From positions 1 to 12,522 of the forward strand of contig JAOXYC010186468.1 in assembly GCA_028565715.1 (NCBI GenBank): a DNA stretch of 12,522 nt, in the 5' to 3' direction. The notes beneath the pieces were generated by a model. It searched no databases. It had not been told where the DNA came from and was given only the letters and a program-made list of their open reading frames with translations. Shown here piece by piece: positions 1 through 8,500 of the stretch (its first letter is position 1; the number at the start of each line of letters is the position of its first letter). This stretch comes from Phoronis pallida (lineage: Eukaryota > Phoronida > Phoronidae). A program made the translations under genes and the position numbers.

Positions 1-249
1 ATACGCTACAGGGTTTACTCATGTTTTTCTTGTTATTCCTCTCTGTACGAGTTATATTCTCCGCCAGAATTTATTTTAAAAAAGAAGCGATTTTCTGACA
101 ACAGAGACTTCTAACTGGATATTACACGTACTAGTGCTAATTTGACAGTTCGATACTCTAACTATTCCCACCCCTACAATGGAAGTATCCCCCCTGGGGT
201 TTACACATTCGACGGTGCCACTGACTTATTACACGATATATCATTATTG

Positions 250-624
250 TATGAGGCGCGCAAAGCATCTTTTCATATCGTATCCTGGCCGGGACGCGTC
301 CCCCACGCGTCCTGGATGCCGGGATGCGTCCAATTCAGTTGATGGAACGCGTCAAGGACGCGTCCCAGGCAATTGGTGTTACACACGTGTTCAGTCGAAG
401 TGAACGCCCCTTGCTGCTTTCATTATCCAATCGTAATCAAGCTTTCATCCCTTAATGGCAAAGTTGTAGAGGCACTTTATTGAAATTTGATTGACATTCC
501 TGCCAAGGCTTGACACGATTCCACCCTGGGTAAATTTGCTGGCCGGAAGCATCCTGGGACGCGTACCGGTATCCAAGGACGCGTCCTACGATACGATATG
601 AAAAGATGCTTTGCGCGCCTCATA
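250..624. mobile_element. MITE with perfect 35-bp terminal inverted repeats
   Basis: 250-284 (TATGAGGCGCGCAAAGCATC...) is the exact reverse complement of 590-624. It is flanked by a 6-bp direct repeat TTATTG (244-249 and 625-630; 7 bp if the adjoining A is counted), the signature of insertion by a DNA transposon. The 375-bp interior is GC-rich, with several GGACGCGTCC palindromes at both ends (for example 291-300, 358-367, 557-566 and 576-585, approximately). It has no transposase, so it is non-autonomous. Superfamily not assigned. Confidence 0.88.
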
Positions 625-1148
625 TTATTGAGTCCAACCGCGAGGTTCCAGGAGGCCACTTAACGGTAAATTTGCCGCCTCAAACCTTGCCGATATTCCG
701 GCGGGACTGCTACTAACTTCACTCAATGAGCTAAATTATAGCTCATTGCTTCACTGATGCGGCAGTGCCGTTTATAAGAATACGAAATATGAAATAATAA
801 CAGTGGATCGAGAAACATTAACCTCTAAGTTTCCTTTTTCATAATATTTACAATCAAAAAAAATTTCAGTAAATATTTTGTCCGCACAATATGATAGGCC
901 TACATTTGGCTAATCAGCCGCAAGATAAATAAAGCCTCTACCGACCAATGTATAGACTCAGCCGCTCCCGCCTGTAGGTCCGAAGAATGTCATTTTGGTC
1001 GTGGCTTTTCAATGGATCGTTTAAAAAGTACACTTAGAAAAAAGCCAGTCTGGTTCTTTTTTTCAATTCACCTCAATAATAAAAACAATAGAAACATTAT
1101 AAAATTATTTATGATTTTAAAGATTACTGTCTCCTCGTTGGTCACAAA

Positions 1149-1335
1149 ACTAACTTGCATCTTAGTAAAAAAGTTCAAAAAATCTGTAAAGGGGCTTTTG
1201 GTATTCAGATCAAACCCCCGGGATCAAACCCTTAATTGCTTACTGAAGCCCCGGTTTGACTTTTTCGGGTAACATTTCTCAAATCACCCTTAGGCTACAG
1301 ATTTTTTGAATGTTTTTACTTAGATGCAAGTTAGT
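1149..1335. mobile_element. Imperfect fold-back element
   Basis: 1149-1188 and 1296-1335 are inverted repeats of 40 nt with three mismatches (ACTAACTTGCATCT...AAAAAATCTGTA). The interior has a direct repeat GATCAAACCC at 1208-1217 and 1222-1231. No clear target-site duplication was seen. Probably a decayed MITE. Confidence 0.7.
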
Positions 1336-1537
1336 CATGTTCATCAAAGGACTGAAACACAAAATTTCTAGTTGATTTGAATTTTGACGCCAAATCGGGA
1401 CCAATCGGGACAGTATCTTTCAACTCTGCCCTCCGAGTCATATTTTCCCGGCAGAGTACTAATCGCTGTAGACCGGATCGATTACTTGAAAAGTGCATTT
1501 TTGTAGTGTTTCAACATTATTTTGCGCTAGATCTAGA

Positions 1538-1626
1538 TCTATAAATAAATGTTATTATTTTTATGATAAAAGCATTATTATAATTATGATTACTATTATC
1601 ATTTTTATTATTATTATTATTATTTT
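1538..1626. repeat. AT-rich low-complexity tract with (TTA)n
   Basis: Irregular AT-rich sequence ending in about six TTA units near 1605-1624, followed by a T run. It may be a degraded retroposon tail or a simple microsatellite. Confidence 0.7.
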
Positions 1627-1651
1627 TTCTTTTAAAGTTTAGCACCCACCC

Positions 1652-1671
1652 CGCCGGAAAGCGTTCCGGCG
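1652..1671. repeat. GC-rich hairpin
   Basis: CGCCGGAA (1652-1659) and TTCCGGCG (1664-1671) form a perfect 8-bp stem with a 4-base loop. Confidence 0.6.
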
Positions 1672-1952
1672 TGAACATTACATCCAGGGTTCCATTCACA
1701 CTCGCATTCTCTCTCACAACTAAAACCCCTGAGCTGAGAGGAGTGAAAGACTAGTTATTATTATCATTCTAGGATCGACATGACTGAAAATAGGAACTCG
1801 TCAACTGAAAGATGCATAAACATTTTTTGATTAGGCCCGGTCGCCTGAATTTACTAAGTTTGTCACTCTGATGTGTTATTCACAGAGTGAGGGCCATTGA
1901 CTGATTACTTTTTCAGATTAATCAGCGAAATATCTTAAATATTACTGCACTC

Positions 1953-1973
1953 ACACATTTGGTCCAAATGTGT
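1953..1973. repeat. Near-perfect 21-bp palindrome
   Basis: ACACATTTGG (1953-1962) and CCAAATGTGT (1964-1973) are exact inverted repeats with one base between. It could form a cruciform or bind a dimeric factor; neither is shown. Confidence 0.65.
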
Positions 1974-2442
1974 ATGTTTTTTTTTTAAAGTTGCCCCGCC
2001 GAGCACTGAATCTTTTGCCATTCACGCGGGCTGAAATATGATAACATTCATTCATTAATTTAATTTACATTATTAATTTTCAAATTATGGTGAATATAAG
2101 GCTGTTTGCGTCATCATTGAACACCGAGACTATCTGTTTCCCCGGGGTCTGTTTCAAGTTCCATGTACTTTTTGAGCCGTCTTGCCGGCCGGCCGGTTTC
2201 TAATGTCACTTTCATTTCAGTAAAAATTCAAATATTGTAATATTGTATAATCTAAATAAATTTGTAATTTATTTTTTTTTCTATATATTTCAATTTATTA
2301 TGGTTAAATGCATAGAGACAGTAGGCCAACTTTAATATTGCAATATAATGTTATCACGCGAGAAACTCAGCTGGCGGAGATAACTCTATCAGAAACGTAA
2401 TCGTATGACAATTTTCGTTAGATACGCTTTGGCGCGGTATCA

Positions 2443-2450
2443 CCGGAAGT
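2443..2450 (+). promoter_or_regulatory. KIF25: ETS-family type site near the likely 5' end of KIF25
   Basis: CCGGAAGT lies 38 bp before the proposed ATG, next to GGCGCGG. This core is common in TATA-less animal promoters of broadly expressed genes. No TATA box or initiator could be assigned, so the transcription start is unknown. Confidence 0.35.
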
Positions 2451-2487
2451 TTACATTGAGATTTCAAATTCACCAAAAATAGTCAGA

Positions 2488-2556
2488 ATGCCGAATACAG
2501 AAGATCAACTTGACATTTTCCTTCTGAAAACCAAACAGCATGATGCAAACGTTCGG
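2488..2556 (+). CDS. KIF25: KIF25 coding exon 1 (proposed start codon)
   Basis: ATG at 2488 opens 23 codons ([11 protein letters not shown]...HDANVR) ending in phase 0 at a strong donor, CGG|GTATGT. An in-frame TAG at 2419-2421 with no other in-frame ATG between makes this the natural start, and the base at -3 is A. Exon 2 needs an upstream phase-0 partner, which this supplies. The peptide is charged and could lead into the coiled coil. No homology was recognised, and 2.2 kb of intron separates it from exon 2, so a different or extra first exon remains possible. Confidence 0.6.
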
Positions 2557-5500
2557 GTATGTCACAGAGTATCATTTTCTGCTGTGTTTGTGTCACATTT
2601 TTCACAAATTTGAGTTATCCAGTGCCAGTTTACAATTTTTTACAAACAGGATCAGCCGATCAGGATCGTTTGCACGCCAAAAGGCAATAGTCTCTTCTCA
2701 CAGTCACAGTCATGCGCAATCCCCAATATCAGTCATCAAAGTGAGGTTTGCATCTAGAAAGTTTAATGCACGAGTCGCATTTCATTGCACCACGCGCAAG
2801 CTGTTGTGATCATCATAACATCACAAAGTAAGTCGTGGTGGTCGAGTGGTTAAAGCACCGACACACGATCCTAGCAACCCGGGATCGACGCCTGAATTCG
2901 TCTCGCATGTTTCTGACTTGCCACTTTGGGAACTGTGAATTCCTCGTGCCTCGGATGAGTACGATAAATGGCGGTCCCCCGTTGCTATAATGCCAGAAAT
3001 GGTAATGCAAGAAATGGCCCTTGCGACGGGCTATAAAAAACAGACAAACAAACAAACAGACAAAACCGCCCCTACCAGGAATCGAACCCCCCACCCTGCG
3101 CTCAGAGCAAACAAATCACTGAAGGCAACGACTTTGACTAATCGGCTAAAAGGGCTAGCCCTCATAGCGAGAGCAAATATCATTCCTATAAATACGGGTC
3201 TTACGTCATATCAGGCTGCCGAATACTACACACCTCCCCACCCTGAGGAGAAAACCCCGCTACCAAATTGCCGACTACGCCATCTGTTGTGATCATCATA
3301 ACATCACAAATAAAACCGCCCCTACCAGGAATCGAACCCCCGACCCTGGCTCAGAGCAAACAAAAAAGTAAAGTATACCGTCCCCTTTTTATAGGAGAAT
3401 GAGCCGAACTTCAACTGTTTGAAGGCATTGGCACAGAGCATAGGGGTGAAAGAGAGTTTTTTTCATGCTCCAACTCTACCCGGCGGCTACAGCGGGACTC
3501 GAACCAGCGACCTCAGAAGATTGAAAACGAGGCTTGAGAAAATGCTGACGTTCTTGTCCACTGCGCCACCGGGCCACCCTGAAGGCAACAACTTTCTAGC
3601 CCTTTTAGCCGATTAGTCCAAGTCATTGCCAAACAAAATATGGTGGCGGATGGCCTAGTGTGCCTGCATTTCTAGATCTCATGTCCAACTTCAGAGGTCG
3701 CAGGTTCAATTCCCTCACCGGGTAGAGTTAGAGCATGAAAAAAACTCTCTTTCACCCCTATGCTCGGTGCCAATGGCTTCAGTCAGTTGAAGTTCGGCTC
3801 ATTCTCCGAAAGGAGACGGTATACTTTTTTCAGTCACAGACCGAGTACTAGGGCACTGACAGTGCAGAACAGTGCCTCTATACATCTGTCACAAAACGGC
3901 AAACAGGATATCCTGCAACCAGGGGGGGGAGGAGGCAGTAGGGTATTTCGTCACCCTCTGGAAACATTGGCGAATATTTTTTATGTGACGACGCGCGCTA
4001 ATTCTCACCTATTCTTGAATTCAGTCAAAGTGAATTTCATTGACTGATGAATCCCCGAGATTTTCGCTAGTCGTCACATAATAAATAATTAACGAAGCAT
4101 TGATTAAGCACATGTTAATTACCAACTAGCACCACATTCACCTGATGACCCCCCTCATTTCTGACCAAATGCCACTCACCAAATGTTTGGGTAATTTTTC
4201 TACACTTCCCCCCTGCAAGGCTCAGGTTGCGGACCAGTCTCGCCCATCCTTAATTATTCATATTCAGTGCCCTTTTTGTTGTGGTTTAGTAGCTGGCATT
4301 GTCTAACCTAGTGAGTTGTCCACTGCAACTGGCACTTTAAATTCTGTTTGAAAGCTGTACACATGGAACTGTTAAAGTTATACATTGCTACTTACGAATG
4401 TGAAATTACCAACGATTGAATGGGGCTAATTGCGTTGGAATTGTTGTTACAAATTGCATCCTAACATTCATATGTGCGAATAACTACCTTCGCTTCTTCC
4501 GGAAATCTCTATACAGGTGGCCTATGTGACTTGATGAAATATCTTGACGGGGCGTCAATGTAACTGAGATCAACTGTAAAGTATCATTTTTGTGTTTTCG
4601 ATAAAGAATGAAGGTAGTAACATGAAACAACAAATGATCAAACAGTGTAAAAGAAATGGATGAATACGTCGTATTTCAATAATTGATAGTTCTACATTTG
4701 TAAGTAGCGATGTATGCGTTTAAATTACTCTTTAGCTTTTTATTCTTTTTAAATCAAATAACAGTTTCTGGGCATCTTTTTTTCAGGAAAAAGAAAGACG
4801 TATAGTTGCCTTGGAAACTGAAAATGCCATGTTATACTTAAAACTAGCTCAGTTACAAGGTGAGCTGAAAACACAGAAGGAAAAGACTGGTCACTGGAGA
4901 AGAATGTTTGAGACAGAATACAGGGAGAAGAAGCAGATTGTTAACTCAATGCATTCCATTAAGCAACAAATTAAGGTTTGTACACAGGCCTTGGTAACAA
5001 CCGGTCACGCGGACCCAAATACCGGGTACGCCAATGATAATACTGGGTACGCGGACAGATAGCGACTGCGGTCCAGCAGATTTGTTTATTGTCCGCGTAC
5101 CCGGTACTCAGTCGCTATCTGTCTGCGTACCCGGTATTATCACCGCGTACCCGGTATTTTGGGTCCGTGTACCCGGTATTTGGGTCCGTGTACTCGGTAT
5201 TTAGGTCCGTGTGCCTGGTTTGAGGTCCGTGTGACCGGTTTGGTGTCCGCGTACCCGGTTGTTACCAAGGCCTGGTACAGAATCCGAGAATATGACTGTG
5301 CTATTTTGTCACAAATATGTTGTTTTAGATTATATCGGCTATTACCAATTATTGTCTTTTATCATCAATTTACATTTTGTGTGTTTTTACCAAGATTGTA
5401 TTCAGCAGAAAAACCACCAACATGTCGTGTTTTGGTGAAAATATCCATATTACTAAATCCAATCTATATACAGAACAATAACTATGTACACATATGTTTA

Positions 5501-8500
5501 GAAATGAACTTATCTCATCGTCGGTGAGGGGGGCGAATGACAATTACGGGAAGTAGAGATTCGAACTAGCAGTAAGGTTTAAAACTATTTCTTTAATCTT
5601 GTAGGATTTGCGGAGTGAAAAAGAAGAACTGCGGATGGAAGTTGGTGGAATTCCGTTACAGTTTCTTGAGATATGTGATGAAGTGATGGAACAAGTCAGT
5701 AAACACAGCAAGTGGTTTAACCTTCACCATGATTCTATGTCAGGTATCTTGTTTTAAATTGATTGTTTTGTTATTCTGGTTCTAACTTTATTTAGCACCA
5801 ATGCAGGAATTAGCAATGGGGACAGAATTTCTCAAATACAAATTCTTTCACTTACCACTTTGAGACCATGTTTTTAGTCACCCTTTTTATTGATTTTTTT
5901 TTATTGTCAATCATCACACAATTAATTTACAATAAATTTAGCCCGGAAAGCGAATCATTATATCCATGCTAACTATTCATTACACCCTTTCCTGTCTTGA
6001 GGTGCATTGTCATAAAAAACTGTTTGCCCACCAGGCCAATTCTGACAAGTTTTTATTTCATGTTTTTAACTTTTAATAAAAAAGTCGATGCTTATACTTA
6101 ATATCTCATATTTTATTTTTTATTTGATTTAAATTTAGACATTCAACAGAAGCTTCTAGAGACTGAACTATCGCTACAATCAGCTATGGATAGACATGCA
6201 AAAGAGAAGCGTAGAAGACGTGAACTGCACAACACATTGATGGTATGTCCGTACACTAGTTTTAACTAACAGTCAAGTCCTAGATTTATAGTATACATCA
6301 ACATTGTACAGTAATTGGAACGGTTTGTCAAGCCTTTCTTTTAATGCTGTCAGTGGTAAACTGTTGACCTACTATCGAAACTTTTAATACCTGTTGTGTA
6401 TGCCCTTTTAAAAATCTGTCCCTAGTTTGAATATTGGGCCAAGTTTCTGTAACTGACTTAATATGTTTAAATTGTTCACGACAACATGAAATTGTTTTCC
6501 CTTGCTCATTCTACCGACTGTATTTATAAATGAAAATTTCAATCATGATGCAAGTAATGCTCTACCAAACAGGAACCATACAAAAAAGTGACTTTCTCTG
6601 TAAACAAGCCACTCATATTGTTCAGTATTTAGTTGAAGAATATATTGCAGGAGCTGCGAGGTAATATCCGTGTTCATTGTCGTATCAGGCCATTGCTGGA
6701 GTTTGACACTGGTGGGGAAGATACTGCTACACTCGGCAGGTATAGAATTACGATTTCAGTTTCCAACCCATATGCCTGAAATTTTAGTGGCAGGCCAGTT
6801 TGAGTGTAAGTGATTCAATATTTCTGAAAGTCTTCTTTTCTCTGTTATTTCAAAGAAACGTAAAGATAATGGGTTAACCCTTGCTGGAAAAATTGTTTAA
6901 CAATCTTGAAATATGATTTATTTTCATTCATTTATGATACATTATTTATAGTGTTTGTTTGAATCACCTTTTCTATGTTAAACTGAATATCGTAGACTAA
7001 ACAAACTTACCGTATTTTATTACTTTTTAAACAGGACAATGTGTATTTTTACAGGACCGGCTCTTTGTCTGAAGTCGTAGTTCACTGCATGGATGATGTA
7101 AGTTTTACTTAACTTTGAAGAATATCAAATTTAAAAAAATTTAATGTTAAAATTTTCAATATTTTAATATTAGAATTTTCAATTGAAACAAATGATTCTG
7201 AAATTTTATATCTATTTTATGACATTGCAGTCAATGGGAAAGGTTAGTTTGTTATCATCTTAGTGAGTATTGGTGTTACATACTGCTCTGTGACTGGATA
7301 CCATTGGTAAAGAGATTTGAGATTTTTCTCACTCAAGGAATTTCAATACCAAATTGTTGAAGTGAATTATCTTGTTATTAGCTATGTTAAATTCCATTTT
7401 ATTGTGATTTGTCTGGTCTTTTCATTTCAGGAGAATGTTTGTGTGAAGACAGCCAAGCACCACAGATTATACGAGTTTGAAAGGTACGGTAAAAGCCCGC
7501 CTTTTTCGGACACTAGGAAATTAATTCAAAGCCTCAGATTGAAATCTTGGACCTATTGTTTTTAGACTCTTCTCTCAAGCTCTTGATGTAAATTTCTTCT
7601 GTCAAACAGCTTCTCATCAAACAGTTTGACAGGATTTGATTTTTTATCCTGGAAGTTTTCAACTCATGTATCTCAGTATGTTCAATTCATGCTGCATGGA
7701 AAACACTCTTCCAATGTATTAAGAGAAGGTGTAAATTGATAGCATCATGCCAGACAAAAGTTGTTTAAAGGTATTTGCAACTATTTCTGAATGTTCTCTA
7801 GGATGGTGTACAATGCTATCATTATGCTCGAAAAATCAATTTTAGTGAAAAAACTTTTTTGGGGGAATAAAGAATAAAATATTTTTGTATTTTTGTTATT
7901 TTGGTCAAATCTGTGATGTCACTGGCACATAATTCATAGCTAAACACAATGGAAAATGAAAAAATACGTTTTTTTCAAATAATTTGAAGATTTGAATTCC
8001 AAACAAGATGGTGTAGATGACAACGACTCTATTGACTCGTGCCAGATGTTTGCAATCAGTTGAAGTGGACTCTTCCTGACATGTTCACCTTGAATTCAAT
8101 GTATGAGTTCAAAATATCAATTTTTAAAAGTAAGTCTTCGAAACCCTATAAACAAATTCAGAGAAAACTAAGTTATTTATTTGTTGTATATTTTAGACTG
8201 TATTCACCTGTTGAAAGTCAAGAAGCTATATTTGATGAAGTTCAACCAATGATGACCTCTTTATTAGACGGGTGAGTATGTTTATCTAGAATATGTAAAA
8301 TAATGATTGTCCTCAATTATAAAATTAAAAAAGGACCATGAAATTCAGAGGCAAAGTTTTGAATTTTTATGACATGATTAACAAACTTCTTTGGGTGTAT
8401 ATTTCAACTAATGTTATTCTGTATATGATGAATAATTCTACCTCACCTCCAATTTTTTGCTGTGGGGAGCATCGATTGTGCTTTATGGTCAAACAGCGTT

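Larger units (their letters stand above)
1..2442. other. Upstream region without a supportable gene
   Basis: No reading frame here has recognisable protein character. Besides the two fold-back elements, ATT tract and hairpins listed separately, there is a 10-bp inverted repeat at 724-733/739-748 (CAATGAGCTA), a 7-bp one at 1864-1870/1883-1889, and GC palindromes CCCCGGGG near 2143 and CCGGCCGGCCGG near 2187. I see nothing else in 625-1148, 1336-1537 or 1672-1952. Confidence 0.6.
2557..4786 (+). other. KIF25: KIF25 intron 1, repeat-rich
   Basis: Donor GTATGT and acceptor TTTTCAG; 2230 nt, the longest intron. It holds the SINE cluster at 2801-3830, a small TIR element at 3975-4087 and a TTAA-flanked MITE at 4372-4723. 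The stretches 2561-2800 and 4088-4371 show nothing recognisable. Confidence 0.6.

Noticed and set aside
477-659. Minus-strand open frame, and plus-strand frames at 142-403
   Set aside because: They run through the two ends of the MITE at 250-624 and share the peptide MRRAKHLFISY only because the ends are inverted repeats.
1012-1272. 86-codon plus-strand frame
   Set aside because: It overlaps the fold-back at 1149-1335, has low-complexity Lys/Asn composition, and has no recognisable domain.
1517-1717. Minus-strand frame with an Asn-rich run
   Set aside because: The Asn run is the ATT repeat read on the other strand.
2813-3094. Minus-strand frame of 93 codons, and the plus frame at 2990-3292
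   Set aside because: Both lie in SINE A and SINE C; the frames are by-products of repeat sequence.
3641-3725. Possible tRNA genes at the A/B box pairs in intron 1
   Set aside because: The sequences have promoter boxes but do not close proper acceptor and anticodon stems and continue into SINE bodies, so they are tRNA-derived repeats.
3760-4047. 95-codon plus-strand frame
   Set aside because: It crosses the end of SINE B and the TIR element at 3975; no domain was recognised.
5091-5262. CRISPR-like array of about 21-bp units
   Set aside because: Units are contiguous and divergent with no unique spacers, in an animal intron; it is a minisatellite.
5159-5527. A 122-codon open frame with repeated GPCTRYL units
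   Set aside because: It is a translation of the minisatellite in intron 2 plus unrelated intron sequence; no start context or domain supports a protein.
8039-8196. In-frame extension of exon 9 to the left
   Set aside because: The bases before 8197 lack kinesin similarity and end in a good TTTTAG acceptor; only 8197-8271 aligns with the motor.
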